Shown: positions 14,650 through 24,305 of the stretch, piece after piece | Numbering within the stretch: the stretch's first letter is position 1 | Layout of the letters: each line of letters opens with the position of its first letter | Assembly (NCBI GenBank): GCA_934426825.1 | Contig: CAKRYI010000023.1 | Coordinates: 1 to 38,846, forward strand | Source: an uncultured Acetatifactor sp. | Lineage (GTDB): Bacteria > Bacillota > Clostridia > Lachnospirales > Lachnospiraceae | DNA: 38,846 nt | Direction: 5' to 3' | The notes under the pieces: model-generated | Told to the model about the DNA's origin: nothing | What the model saw: only the letters and a program-made list of their open reading frames with translations | Databases searched by the model: none | Translations under genes and position numbers: made by a program

Positions 14650-17178
14650 CTACTGCTCAGGAATCTCTTCCATGGCATCCTCTAAATTGTCAAATTCCTG
14701 GTCGCCATTGGAAATTTTTTCCCTTACTTTCGCAATTTTTGCTACCTTTACACCTTTATCCAGATTTATCAGTTTCACACCGGAAGTGATTCTTCCCAAT
14801 GTGGAAATATCCTGCATTCTCAACTGGATAATAATGCCCTCGGTAGTAATCATCATAATTTCGTTGTCGTCATTTACAGCCTTGGTTCCGACCACATAGC
14901 CTGTCTTATCGGTAATCTTGTAGCATTTTACGCCCTTACCGCCACGTTTCTGCACAGTGAATTCATCCAAGAACGTGCGCTTGCCCATTCCGTTTTCCGA
15001 TACAATCAACAGGGAGTCACCCTGAATCTGAAGCTGCATTGCCACAATTTCATCATCCGGGTCAAGGTTCATACCGATAACACCCATGGACGCTCTGCCG
15101 GTAGCTCTTACGTCCGTTTCATGGAAACGGATACACATACCCTGCTTTGTCACTAAAAATACTTCGCTGTTTACATCTGTTGTCTTTACCTCAATCAGTT
15201 CATCATCATCCTTTAAAGTGATGGCTGTCAGTCCGTTCTTGCGGATATTGGAAAACTCCATGAGGGAGGTTTTCTTCACTATACCCTTCTTCGTAACCAT
15301 GAACAGATTCTTATTGTCGTTATACTCCCGAATGGGAATCATAGCCGTAATTTTTTCTCCGGGCGCAAGCTGCAACAGGTTAATAATGGCTGTTCCTCTT
15401 GCCGTTCTTCCCGCTTCCGGTATCTCATAAGCCTTCAGGCGGTATACCCTTCCGAAATTGGTGAAGAAATGCAGGTAATGGTGGGTGGTCGTCATCAAAA
15501 GATCCTCGATATAATCATCCTCAATCGTCTGCATTCCCTTGATACCCTTGCCTCCGCGGTTCTGGGACTTGAAATTGTCCACCGTCATACGCTTGATATA
15601 TCCCAAACTTGTCATGGCGATGACTGTATTATCTCTGGGAATCAAATCTTCCATGGAAATATCCAGTTCGTCATATCCAATGGTACTTCTTCTGTCATCC
15701 CCGTATTTATCCGCAATATCGGTAATCTCGTCTTTAATTACGCCGAGCAGTAATTTTTCGTCTGCCAAAATAGCCTTCAACTCACCTATCCGAATCTCTA
15801 ATTCCTTGTGCTCATTCTCCAGCTTCTCTCTTTCCAGACCGGTGAGAGCACGCAGACGCATATCTACGATTGCCTGTGCCTGTGCATCGGAAAGTTCAAA
15901 GCGCTCCATCAATCTTTCCTTTGCAATCTGGGCATTCTGGCTGCTTCGGATAATGGAAATAACCTCGTCGATGAAATCAAGAGCCTTCAAAAGACCTTGT
16001 AAAATATGGTCTCTTTCTTCCGCCTTGTTTAAATCGTATTTGGTTCTTCTGGTAACTACGTCCTCCTGATGTCTGATATAGTATACCAGCATATCCAGCA
16101 GGTTCATGATTTTGGGCTCATTGTTAACCAGAGCCAGCATAATCACACCGAACGTATCCTGAAGCTGGGTATGTTTGAACAACTGATTCAGGATAACGTT
16201 TGCGTTGGCGTCTCTTCTTAACTCGATGACAACTCTGACACCTTCTCTGTTGGACTCGTCCCGGATATCGGTGATGCCGTCGATTTTCTTTAATTTTACC
16301 AGTTCGGCAATCTTTACAATCAGATTTGCCTTATTTACCATATAGGGAAGTTCCGTTGCAATAATCTGGCTCTTTCCGTTGGGAAGAGTTTCAATATTGG
16401 TTACGGCACGAACCCTGATTTTTCCACGTCCTGTCCGGTATGCCTCCTCGCAGCCTCTTGTGCCGAGAATCAGACCACCGGTAGGAAAATCCGGTGCACG
16501 CACAATGGAGAGAACCTCTTCAATGGAGGTTTCCCTGTCCTCATTGATACGGTTATCAATGATTTTTACGACTGCTTTTACCACCTCACGCAGATTGTGG
16601 GGAGGAATATTGGTAGCCATACCTACGGCAATACCGGTAGTACCGTTCACTAAAAGATTGGGATAACGGCTGGGAAGAACTACGGGTTCCTTTTCCGTAT
16701 CATCAAAGTTGGGTACAAAATCCACGGTATCTTTGTTAATATCCGCCAACAGTTCCATGGAAATCTTGGAAAGTCTGGCTTCGGTATAACGCATGGCCGC
16801 AGCGCCGTCACCGTCCATGGAACCGAAGTTTCCATGACCGTCTACCAGAGGGTATCTGGTGGACCATTCCTGTGCCATGTTTACCAATGCTCCGTAAATG
16901 GAGCTGTCACCGTGGGGATGATATTTACCCATGGTATCACCGACAATACGTGCACTCTTACGATGCGGTTTGTCGGGTCCGTTGTTTAATTCAATCATGG
17001 AATAGAGAACACGTCTCTGAACCGGTTTCAGACCATCTCTTACATCCGGCAGCGCACGGGATGCGATAACACTCATGGCGTAGTCTATGTAGAAGGTTTC
17101 CATTCTCTCCTTCAAATCTACCTCATGAATTTTATCTATTTCCGCTTCCGTATTCTTGTCAAAAATATCGTCGTTCAT
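14650..17178 (-). CDS. gyrA: DNA gyrase subunit A
   Basis: 842 residues. It is the breakage-reunion subunit of the A2B2 gyrase that introduces negative supercoils ahead of forks. Catalytic Tyr is Y131 in AAMRYTEARL. The C-terminal half carries the DNA-wrapping beta-pinwheel repeats, including the GyrA box QNRGGKG. In the quinolone-determining region GKYHPHGDSSIYGALV, the Ser83 equivalent is S92, but the Asp87 equivalent is Gly (G96). AAAGGA precedes the ATG. The gene lies 30 bases after gyrB and ends the dnaA-to-gyrA block. Confidence 0.98.
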   Translation of the reverse strand: MNDDIFDKNTEAEIDKIHEVDLKERMETFYIDYAMSVIASRALPDVRDGLKPVQRRVLYSMIELNNGPDKPHRKSARIVGDTMGKYHPHGDSSIYGALVNMAQEWSTRYPLVDGHGNFGSMDGDGAAAMRYTEARLSKISMELLADINKDTVDFVPNFDDTEKEPVVLPSRYPNLLVNGTTGIAVGMATNIPPHNLREVVKAVVKIIDNRINEDRETSIEEVLSIVRAPDFPTGGLILGTRGCEEAYRTGRGKIRVRAVTNIETLPNGKSQIIATELPYMVNKANLIVKIAELVKLKKIDGITDIRDESNREGVRVVIELRRDANANVILNQLFKHTQLQDTFGVIMLALVNNEPKIMNLLDMLVYYIRHQEDVVTRRTKYDLNKAEERDHILQGLLKALDFIDEVISIIRSSQNAQIAKERLMERFELSDAQAQAIVDMRLRALTGLEREKLENEHKELEIRIGELKAILADEKLLLGVIKDEITDIADKYGDDRRSTIGYDELDISMEDLIPRDNTVIAMTSLGYIKRMTVDNFKSQNRGGKGIKGMQTIEDDYIEDLLMTTTHHYLHFFTNFGRVYRLKAYEIPEAGRTARGTAIINLLQLAPGEKITAMIPIREYNDNKNLFMVTKKGIVKKTSLMEFSNIRKNGLTAITLKDDDELIEVKTTDVNSEVFLVTKQGMCIRFHETDVRATGRASMGVIGMNLDPDDEIVAMQLQIQGDSLLIVSENGMGKRTFLDEFTVQKRGGKGVKCYKITDKTGYVVGTKAVNDDNEIMMITTEGIIIQLRMQDISTLGRITSGVKLINLDKGVKVAKIAKVREKISNGDQEFDNLEDAMEEIPEQ

Positions 17179-17208
17179 TTATGATTCCTTTCTGCCGCAG
17201 GCAGTTCT

Positions 17209-19404
17209 TTAAATATCCAGATTCTTAACAAATTTTGCGTTTTCCTCAATGAAATCTCTTCTAGGCTCTACCTTATCGCCCATCAGTGTGGTGAATGTCA
17301 AATCCAGTTCAGACTCCATCTCCTCGTCATAATTCACCCGAAGCAGTATTCTTCTGGCAGGGTCCATGGTTGTCTCCCAAAGCTGTTCCGCATCCATCTC
17401 TCCCAGTCCTTTATAACGCTGAATCTTATTGTTCTGGTCACGTCCCACTTCCTGAAGAATCTTGTCTAACTCCTCATCACTGTAGGCGTACCATACTTTT
17501 TTATTTTTCTCCAGTTTATAAAGAGGCGGTTTTGCCAAAAATACATGACCTTCTTTGATTAAATCCGGCATAAATCTGTAAATAAAGGTAAGCAGCAGGG
17601 TGCTGATATGGGCACCGTCCACATCGGCATCCGTCATCAGAATAATTTTGTTATAGCGCAGTTTCGATATATCAAAATCTTCATGGATTCCGGTACCGAA
17701 AGCGGTAATCATGGCTTTGATTTCCGCATTGGCGTAAATCTTGTCCAGTCTTGCCTTTTCTACATTCAGAATCTTACCGCGGAGCGGCAGAATCGCCTGT
17801 GTTGCACGGGAACGTGCCGTTTTTGCGCTTCCGCCTGCGGAATCTCCCTCTACGATGTAAATCTCGCAGTTTTTCGGGTCTTTGTCGGAGCAGTCCGCCA
17901 GTTTTCCGGGAAGAGCCATAGTATCCAAAGCGGATTTTCTTCTGGTTAAATCCCTTGCTTTTCTGGCTGCCTCTCTGGCGCGCTGCGCCAGAATGGATTT
18001 TTCGCAGATAGATTTTGCAACAGAAGGATTTAACTCCAGATAGTAGGTGAGCTGCTCGCTCACAATATTATCTACGGCGCCTCGCGCCTCGCTGTTTCCT
18101 AATTTCTGCTTGGTCTGTCCTTCAAACTGAGGATCCTCAATCTTAACACTGACAATAGCAGTAAGTCCTTCTCTGATATCCTCACCCGACAGGTTCGGCT
18201 CGCTGTCTTTTAACAGCTTTGCACTTCTCGCATAATCATTGAAAGTTTTGGTAATGGCGTTGCGGAAGCCCTGTAAATGAGTACCGCCCTCCGGCGTATT
18301 TATATTATTTACAAAACTGAACACACTCTCATTGTAGGAGTCATTGTGCTGGAAGGAAACTTCCACATACACATTGTTTTTCTCTCCCTCAAAATAAAGA
18401 ATATTGTCATAAATGGGAGTTTTACTCTTATTCAGGTAGGCAACAAATTCCTTGATACCACCTTCATAGTAAAACTCAACCACTTTCTGTTTTTTGCCGT
18501 CCTCTAATGTAATATGGTGGATTTTACCGATTTTTCCGCCGGTTTTCGCTTTCATGGCATCTTCGGAGGAAGCAAATTCCTCTTCAAAATGCTCCGGCTT
18601 TTCTGGTTCTGTATTAGCGTTCTCCGGACTATCCTCTGCCTGTTTTTCTTTCTCTTCCTCTTTTTTGTCCTCTTCGGCTCTCTTTAAAAGTTCATTAATC
18701 TGGCCGTTTTCCAAATCCATGCTGATTTCTTCTTTTACATCCTGTCTGTTGTCACGCAGAATGATGCGGAGTCCTTTGGTAAGGAAAGACATTTCACGCA
18801 GTCTTCTCTTTAAAACATCAAAATCATAAACTGTTGTCTCTGTAAATATTTCATCATCCGGAAGGAAAGTTACTTTTGTTCCGGTCTGCTCTTTAGGACA
18901 GGTTCCTATCTCCTTTAAGGGATAGCACACATGACCTCTCTCGTAGCGCTGTTTATATACTTTTCCGTCCTGACGGATTTCTACCTCCAGCCACTTTGAC
19001 AAAGCATTTACAACAGACGCACCTACTCCGTGCAGACCGCCGGATACTTTATATCCTCCACCGCCGAATTTACCGCCGGCATGCAGAATGGTAAATACCA
19101 CTTCTACCGCAGGGATTCCTGCTTTATGGTTGATTCCCACGGGAATACCACGTCCGTTATCCACTACGGTAATGGAGTTATCTTCGTTTATCGTTACGTC
19201 GATGGTATCGCAGAATCCTGCCAATGCCTCATCCACCGCATTGTCTACGATTTCATAAACCAGATGATGAAGTCCTCTGCTGGAGGTGGTACCGATATAC
19301 ATACCCGGTCTTTTTCTTACCGCTTCCAGACCTTCCAGAATCTGAATCTGATCCGCTCCATATTCATGTTCTACCGCAGTATTGTTCATGCTTTCTTCAC
19401 TCAT
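17209..19404 (-). CDS. gyrB: DNA gyrase subunit B, with an extra acidic insertion
   Basis: 731 residues, roughly 90 longer than a typical GyrB. The ATPase (GHKL) domain shows EIVDNAVDEA, GRGIPVG and GGLHGVGAS. The Toprim domain shows EGDSAGGSAK and the DADVDG metal motif, followed by PLYKLEK and RYKGLGEMD. The extra length is a Lys/Glu-rich segment at about 222-306, at the junction between the ATPase and transducer domains, just before KVVEFYYEGGIKEFV. The start at 19404 lies two bases after the recF stop, so translation is coupled. An in-frame ATG five codons later is an alternative. Confidence 0.97.
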   Translation of the reverse strand: MSEESMNNTAVEHEYGADQIQILEGLEAVRKRPGMYIGTTSSRGLHHLVYEIVDNAVDEALAGFCDTIDVTINEDNSITVVDNGRGIPVGINHKAGIPAVEVVFTILHAGGKFGGGGYKVSGGLHGVGASVVNALSKWLEVEIRQDGKVYKQRYERGHVCYPLKEIGTCPKEQTGTKVTFLPDDEIFTETTVYDFDVLKRRLREMSFLTKGLRIILRDNRQDVKEEISMDLENGQINELLKRAEEDKKEEEKEKQAEDSPENANTEPEKPEHFEEEFASSEDAMKAKTGGKIGKIHHITLEDGKKQKVVEFYYEGGIKEFVAYLNKSKTPIYDNILYFEGEKNNVYVEVSFQHNDSYNESVFSFVNNINTPEGGTHLQGFRNAITKTFNDYARSAKLLKDSEPNLSGEDIREGLTAIVSVKIEDPQFEGQTKQKLGNSEARGAVDNIVSEQLTYYLELNPSVAKSICEKSILAQRAREAARKARDLTRRKSALDTMALPGKLADCSDKDPKNCEIYIVEGDSAGGSAKTARSRATQAILPLRGKILNVEKARLDKIYANAEIKAMITAFGTGIHEDFDISKLRYNKIILMTDADVDGAHISTLLLTFIYRFMPDLIKEGHVFLAKPPLYKLEKNKKVWYAYSDEELDKILQEVGRDQNNKIQRYKGLGEMDAEQLWETTMDPARRILLRVNYDEEMESELDLTFTTLMGDKVEPRRDFIEENAKFVKNLDI

Positions 19405-19406
19405 AA

Positions 19407-20513
19407 TTAAACCTGATTTCCTTCCTCTTTGCTCACACAGGTAACGGTTCCGTTTGCTACCTTAAACACACGGTCTATCTCAAATCTGTTATTTACAAAT
19501 TCTTCCAGACCGGTGCAGGTAATAATAGTCTGTATATTGCCGATACTGTTAAGCAGGTAATTTTGTCTGTTGCTGTCCAATTCAGACAAAACATCATCCA
19601 ACAATAAAATAGGGGTATCTTTTGTAATCTTTTTTACCAGTTCTATTTCCGATAATTTAAGGGATAAAGCCGCCGTTCTCTGCTGTCCCTGAGAACCGAA
19701 TTTTCTGATGTCCACATCACCGATTAAAAATGAAAAATCATCTCTGTGGGGACCGACGGAGGTCATTTTTGTCTTGATATCCCGGTCCTGACTGTACTTC
19801 ATTTTAGCTTCAAAATCTTCTATTTCCACATCCGGCTCATACACAATCTTGATTTCTTCCCTGTCCCCGGACAGTTTTTTATGTATTCCGTAGATGATTT
19901 CGTTAAGCTGCTCCACAAAAAGCCTTCTTCTTTCGATAATTTTGCTTCCGTAAGACACAAGCTGCATATCCCAGATTCCCAAAGTTTCCTTCAAATCGGG
20001 ATTCATATACATATCTTTTAAAAGTTTGTTGCGCTGGTTAATTATTTTGTTGTAATGATTGAGATTATAGAGATAGAAACTGTCTAACTGACAAAGCTCC
20101 ATATCCACAAATCTTCTTCTCTCGGAAGGTCCGTTTTTGATAATTCCAAGATCCTCCGGTGAAAAGAACACTACATTGCAAAGCCCAAGCAGATCCGCCG
20201 CCTTTTTAATCTTCTGACCGTCGATGGCTATCCCTTTGGATTTGTTTTTGCGAAGGTGCATATCCACTCTGCTTTCCACACCTTCTTTTTCAATATAGGT
20301 TCTGATATGGGCTTCTTCTTTGTCGAAGTTGATGATTTCTCTATCCTTGCTCCCTTTATGGGACTTGGTAGTCGCTGCTACGTAAATTGCTTCCAGAATA
20401 TTAGTTTTACCCTGGGCATTGTCACCGTACAAAATATTAGTACCGTCACAAAAATTCATCACAAGAGAATCATAATTTCTATAATCTGCCAGTTCTATTG
20501 ATTTGATAATCAT
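19407..20513 (-). CDS. recF: DNA replication and repair protein RecF
   Basis: 368 residues, standard length. It is an SMC-like ATPase that helps load RecA at single-strand gaps. Walker A GDNAQGKTN (30-38), the ABC signature region SQGQQRTAALSLK and Walker B PILLLDDVLSELD are present. It lies between yaaA (14 bases) and gyrB (2 bases), the conserved Firmicutes arrangement. Confidence 0.97.
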   Translation of the reverse strand: MIIKSIELADYRNYDSLVMNFCDGTNILYGDNAQGKTNILEAIYVAATTKSHKGSKDREIINFDKEEAHIRTYIEKEGVESRVDMHLRKNKSKGIAIDGQKIKKAADLLGLCNVVFFSPEDLGIIKNGPSERRRFVDMELCQLDSFYLYNLNHYNKIINQRNKLLKDMYMNPDLKETLGIWDMQLVSYGSKIIERRRLFVEQLNEIIYGIHKKLSGDREEIKIVYEPDVEIEDFEAKMKYSQDRDIKTKMTSVGPHRDDFSFLIGDVDIRKFGSQGQQRTAALSLKLSEIELVKKITKDTPILLLDDVLSELDSNRQNYLLNSIGNIQTIITCTGLEEFVNNRFEIDRVFKVANGTVTCVSKEEGNQV

Positions 20514-20527
20514 ACTCTACCTTACTT

Positions 20528-20737
20528 CTACCCGATGATTTGAATACGATTACCGTTATATTCCACCACATCACCGGCAACCAGTTTCTTTCCCCTCTGT
20601 GTTTCCACATGGTCATTTACTTTTACCAGTCCGTCCTGAATGGCAAATTTAGCATCCACACCGGACTCTGCCAGTCCGGCTGCCTTCAAAGCCTGACCAA
20701 GTTTGATATAATCATCTCTCAGTTTTAATGTTTCCAT
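20528..20737 (-). CDS. yaaA: S4-domain RNA-binding protein (YaaA/RlbA family)
   Basis: 69 residues forming one S4 RNA-binding domain (IKLGQALKAAGLAESGVDAKF, VKVNDHVETQRGKKL). Small S4 proteins in this exact position between dnaN and recF are conserved in Firmicutes and are thought to bind ribosomal RNA during 50S maturation. A GAGGA lies upstream of the ATG. Confidence 0.93.
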   Translation of the reverse strand: METLKLRDDYIKLGQALKAAGLAESGVDAKFAIQDGLVKVNDHVETQRGKKLVAGDVVEYNGNRIQIIG

Positions 20738-20778
20738 ATTTTTTTATCCGTCCTCTTTCAATCCCGATTATTAAAAAA

Positions 20779-21888
20779 CTAGCTCACTGTGGTGAAGTTT
20801 ACGGGAAGAATCAGGTAAATATAGCTTTCTTCCGCATTTTTGATAAAGCAGGGAGCCTTGGGATTTACCATGTACAATTCCACATCCTCATCATCAATGA
20901 CACGGAGTGCATCAATCAGGAATTTGGGGTTGAATCCAATCATCAAATTCTTACCCTGTTTGTCTATGTCAATATCCTCATTCATGCTTCCGAGAATGGA
21001 ATTAATCTTAAGTTCCATCATTCCATCCGTGATGTTGATAATAATGGGCTTTTTGTCTCCCTCTTTTACAAGCAAAGTTGCACGGTCAATACAATCCATA
21101 AACTCACGCTTGTTGATTTTTACTTTTGTCTCGTAATCGCTGGAAAGCATCTGGTCAATTCTGAAATACTCTCCCTCAATTAATCTGGAAACTACGGTCG
21201 TATTGTCAAACTCAAAGGAAATATGTTTTTCCGTAAAGGAAATGGTTACGTCCTTATCTGCTCCGCCGGGAAGAATCTTGCTTACTTCATTCAGTGTCTT
21301 GCCGGGAACAACCACTTTTTTTGCATTGTATGTATTCTTCAGCTGAATCTTACGAATAGAGATACGATGTCCGTCCAGAGAAACAACTTTTAATTCATCA
21401 CCGTTAATATCAAACAACTCACCGGTCATCAGCTTGTTATTGTCATTGTCGGAAATGGAGAAAATAGTCTGTCTGACCACTTCCTTCAAGGTAAACTGGC
21501 TGATTACAATCTGGTCGTCCTTTTCAATTACGGGAAGATAGGAAAAATCCTCACCGGATTTACCAATGATATTGAATTTCGCTTTTTCACAGGTAATGGT
21601 CGTTTTATAATTGGAGTCTGTCTCTATGGTTATATCATTGTCAGGAAGTTTTCTTACGATTTCGAGGAAAATTTTAGCATCCAGTGCAATGATACCTTTC
21701 TCAATAATATTTCCCTCAATGGTGGTTTCTATACCAAGTTCCATATCATTTGCAGTCAGAGTAATAACACCTTTTGTGGTATCAACCAGAATACATTCCA
21801 GAATAGACATTGTGGTTTTATTAGGAACTGCTTTTGATACGGTCTGGACACCATTCAAAAGATTTATTTTAGAGCAGACTAATTTCAT
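20779..21888 (-). CDS. dnaN: DNA polymerase III beta subunit (sliding clamp)
   Basis: 369 residues in three repeated clamp domains, ending in NFTTVS. The clamp encircles DNA and tethers the replicative polymerase. The N-terminus MKLVCSKINLLNGVQTVSKAV is typical. AAGGAG stands about ten bases before the ATG. A promoter of its own is predicted at 22008-22036, and DnaA-box-like sequences overlap that region. Confidence 0.98.
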   Translation of the reverse strand: MKLVCSKINLLNGVQTVSKAVPNKTTMSILECILVDTTKGVITLTANDMELGIETTIEGNIIEKGIIALDAKIFLEIVRKLPDNDITIETDSNYKTTITCEKAKFNIIGKSGEDFSYLPVIEKDDQIVISQFTLKEVVRQTIFSISDNDNNKLMTGELFDINGDELKVVSLDGHRISIRKIQLKNTYNAKKVVVPGKTLNEVSKILPGGADKDVTISFTEKHISFEFDNTTVVSRLIEGEYFRIDQMLSSDYETKVKINKREFMDCIDRATLLVKEGDKKPIIINITDGMMELKINSILGSMNEDIDIDKQGKNLMIGFNPKFLIDALRVIDDEDVELYMVNPKAPCFIKNAEESYIYLILPVNFTTVS

Positions 21889-22196
21889 GTGTGTATAACT
21901 CCTTTCGTGTAGACAAGCGTCCCCTGCCGGGTGCTTATGATATAAAATAATAAAAGAATTTAATCTTATCCTTCATAATAGATGTTGATATGTGTATAAC
22001 CTACTTCATTATACTATTTTTCAGGGAAAAGTCCAAGGGATAAGTCGGGAATTATTTTCGTTTTCCATAAGGATAACTGTCAAGTTATTCACAGGCTTAA
22101 AAATCCCTTTTTTCTGTGGAAAAAGTTATAACCGGTCATTTCACATCTTTACCTACATTATCAACATCAAAATGTGGATGAAGCAGGTCAGGTGGG
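21889..22196. other. dnaA-dnaN intergenic region with DnaA-box-like sequences
   Basis: This 308-base gap has no gene. Near-matches to TTATCCACA or its complement occur at 21890-21898 and 21991-21999 (TGTGTATAA), 22085-22093 (TTATTCACA), 22158-22166 (TTATCAACA) and 22173-22181 (TGTGGATGA), each with one mismatch. It may be the second half of a bipartite origin or a DnaA-controlled dnaN promoter region. Confidence 0.55.
22008..22036 (-). promoter_or_regulatory. predicted dnaN promoter
   Basis: On the minus strand TTGGAC (22036-22031), a 17-base spacer and TATAAT (22013-22008). A DnaA-box-like 9-mer lies just downstream at 21991-21999. Confidence 0.65.
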
Positions 22197-23558
22197 TTAA
22201 GAAGGGTTTATCTTCTTTGTGATAATATCCACCTTATTCCTTAGTTCCTCATTGGTGGCAAGCTCCGCTGTAATCTTATTGACACCGTGGATAATGGTAG
22301 TGTGGTCTTTTTTGCCGAGGAGTTTTCCGATATTGGTAAAGGAAGTATCCGTCAGTTCCCGGCAAAGGTACATTACTACCTGTCTGGGTTGTACAAATTC
22401 AGAATTTCTCTTTTTGGAGGTAATGTCCTCCGGTTTCACTCCGAAATGTTCAGCTACCACATTGATAATAACGGAAGGGGTAATTTCCTTCGGCTTGTTG
22501 GGGTAAATAACATCTTTCAGCGCTTCCTCCGCCAGTGAAAGTGTTAAATCTACTTTATTTAATTTTGCAAAGGCGATTATTTTATTGTAAGCTCCCTCCA
22601 ACTCACGGATATTTGATTTAATATTGGTAGCAATATATTTGATAATTTCCTCGTCAATGGGTCTGTCGCTGTTTTCCGCATTTTTACGAAGAATAGCCAT
22701 TCTTGTCTCGTAGTCGGGGGGCTGAATATCTGCAATCAATCCCCACTCGAAACGGGAACGGAATCTTTCATCCAACGTTTCCATTTCCTTGGGAGGTTTA
22801 TCGGAGGATAAAATAATCTGTTTTCTGGCAGCGTGAAGTACGTTAAAGGTGTGGAAAAATTCTTCCTGCGTACTTTCCTTACCGATAATGAACTGAACGT
22901 CATCTACCATCAGGACGTCAACCGTTCTGTATTTTTCACGCAGCTTTGTCATGGAAGCGGCGTTACCGCTTCGGATGGACTCAATCACTTCGTTGGTGAA
23001 TTCCTCACTGGTAACATAGAGAACCTTCATGTCGGGATTCTGTTCTAATATAAAGTGACCGATGGAGTGCATAAGGTGGGTTTTACCCAGTCCGGGTCCT
23101 CCGTATAAATAGAGAGGATTGTATGCTTCTCCGGGGGATTCCGCCACTGCGAGAGAAGCGGAGTGTGCAAATTTATTGTTGCTGCCGACCACAAAGGTAT
23201 CAAATTTATACTTCGGATTTAAATTTGCGTTTTCGTAATTAATGTTAAAAACAGGGTTTGTGTGAGATACTTCAGTTTCCGGAGAATCCTCTTTTACATC
23301 TTTTTCCAAAATAAAACTGATGTCATAATCATGGTTAAACATCTCCGTAACAGTAACCTGAAAATAACTCTTATATTTAGAAGAAATGTAGTTCAGGGCA
23401 TGTGCCTGATCAGAAGGTATAATGATATTTACGACATCATTAATGACATTATGAAACTCCAGAGGCTCTATCCATGTATGAAAAGAAATGTCAGAAAGAT
23501 TGTACTCCCTTCTGACAGTTTCCTTAATATCTGTCCACATTTCCTTGATATTATCCAT
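22197..23558 (-). CDS. dnaA: chromosomal replication initiator DnaA
   Basis: 453 residues. Domain I (about 1-80) mediates oligomerisation. The AAA+ ATPase has Walker A GGPGLGKTH (153-161) and Walker B VLMVDDVQF. Domain IV binds DnaA boxes through DHTTIIHGVNKI near the C-terminus. The start at 23558 (MDNIKEMWTDI) follows GAGGTG by about ten bases and fits the family; the frame continues 15 codons further into the leader. It is flanked on both sides by DnaA-box clusters and has its own promoter at 23612-23640. Confidence 0.98.
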   Translation of the reverse strand: MDNIKEMWTDIKETVRREYNLSDISFHTWIEPLEFHNVINDVVNIIIPSDQAHALNYISSKYKSYFQVTVTEMFNHDYDISFILEKDVKEDSPETEVSHTNPVFNINYENANLNPKYKFDTFVVGSNNKFAHSASLAVAESPGEAYNPLYLYGGPGLGKTHLMHSIGHFILEQNPDMKVLYVTSEEFTNEVIESIRSGNAASMTKLREKYRTVDVLMVDDVQFIIGKESTQEEFFHTFNVLHAARKQIILSSDKPPKEMETLDERFRSRFEWGLIADIQPPDYETRMAILRKNAENSDRPIDEEIIKYIATNIKSNIRELEGAYNKIIAFAKLNKVDLTLSLAEEALKDVIYPNKPKEITPSVIINVVAEHFGVKPEDITSKKRNSEFVQPRQVVMYLCRELTDTSFTNIGKLLGKKDHTTIIHGVNKITAELATNEELRNKVDIITKKINPS

Positions 23559-23611
23559 GCCTAAAACACCTCTATCTATGATTAGAAGGCGATATAACGC
23601 CATCTTTTTAC

Positions 23612-23640
23612 ATTGTATAATAGTTTAGGGAATATTTCAA
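23612..23640 (-). promoter_or_regulatory. predicted dnaA promoter
   Basis: On the minus strand TTGAAA (23640-23635), 17 bases, then TACAAT (23617-23612). Transcription would begin about 45 bases before the dnaA start. A DnaA box (23671-23679) lies just upstream, consistent with autoregulation. Confidence 0.7.
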
Positions 23641-23990
23641 ATGCAAGTTTTGAACAGAAAAGGTATAAAGTTATCCACATGATGTTGATAATTATGGTTA
23701 TAAGTTACGGAATAAACAAGATATGTGGATAGAAATGTGAATAAGTGGATAAATGTCAGAAAGAGTCAGGAGTATTGTTTATTCAGGGTTTTGATAAAAT
23801 TTTTACACAGGATTTTCACAGCTTGTCCATGGATAAAAAATAGTTATCCACAAATAATCAACAGGGTGTGGATATTTCAATGTAGATAAAATAATGTGCA
23901 TATCTATGTGGATAACTCTGAAAAAAATATTTTTAATAATTTTAGAATGGTTAAAAATCCTTAAAATTAGCGGTTTTTATGGATTTTTGC
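23641..23990. other. oriC: oriC: DnaA-box cluster and AT-rich unwinding region
   Basis: Exact boxes TTATCCACA occur at 23671-23679 and 23844-23852, and the complement TGTGGATAA at 23907-23915. One-mismatch copies lie at 23724-23732, 23744-23752, 23867-23875 and 23881-23889. From 23920 to about 23970 the sequence is almost pure A/T, a candidate unwinding element beside the last exact box. Gene orientation diverges here: minus to the left, plus to the right. Confidence 0.85.
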
Positions 23991-24019
23991 TTGACATAAG
24001 GGTACTTTTCTTATACAAT
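23991..24019 (+). promoter_or_regulatory. predicted rpmH promoter
   Basis: TTGACA (23991-23996), 17 bases, TACAAT (24014-24019), an almost ideal housekeeping promoter 77 bases before rpmH. Confidence 0.8.
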
Positions 24020-24095
24020 CAATATGCTATTTTCCTAAATTAAAAATTTGTTTACCTTTCTATATAAAGGTCAATAGAGAAGGAGGTGCTTTTCC

Positions 24096-24230
24096 ATGAA
24101 AATGACATTTCAGCCTAAGAAACGTTCCCATTCTAAGGTTCACGGATTCAGAGCCAGAATGAGTACACCCGGTGGAAGAAAAGTTTTAGCAGCAAGACGC
24201 GCAAAAGGAAGAAAGAAATTATCCGCATAG
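24096..24230 (+). CDS. rpmH: ribosomal protein L34
   Basis: A 44-residue, very basic protein of the 50S subunit: MKMTFQPKKRSHSKVHGFR at the start and GRKKLSA at the end, the classic L34 sequence. AAGGAGGTG stands ahead of the ATG. A strong promoter precedes it. A terminator hairpin begins at the last base of the stop codon, separating most rpmH transcripts from rnpA. Confidence 0.98.
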   Translation: MKMTFQPKKRSHSKVHGFRARMSTPGGRKVLAARRAKGRKKLSA

Positions 24231-24254
24231 GTCACAGCAATGTGACCTTTTTTT
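24230..24254 (+). terminator. intrinsic terminator between rpmH and rnpA
   Basis: GGTCACA (24230-24236), GCAA tetraloop, TGTGACC (24241-24247), then seven Ts. A partial terminator here would keep L34 levels far above RNase P protein. Confidence 0.88.
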
Positions 24255-24305
24255 CTCGGAGAAATTTCTTTCATTTCATTTTCGGAAAAATCGTTAGGGA
24301 AAAAA

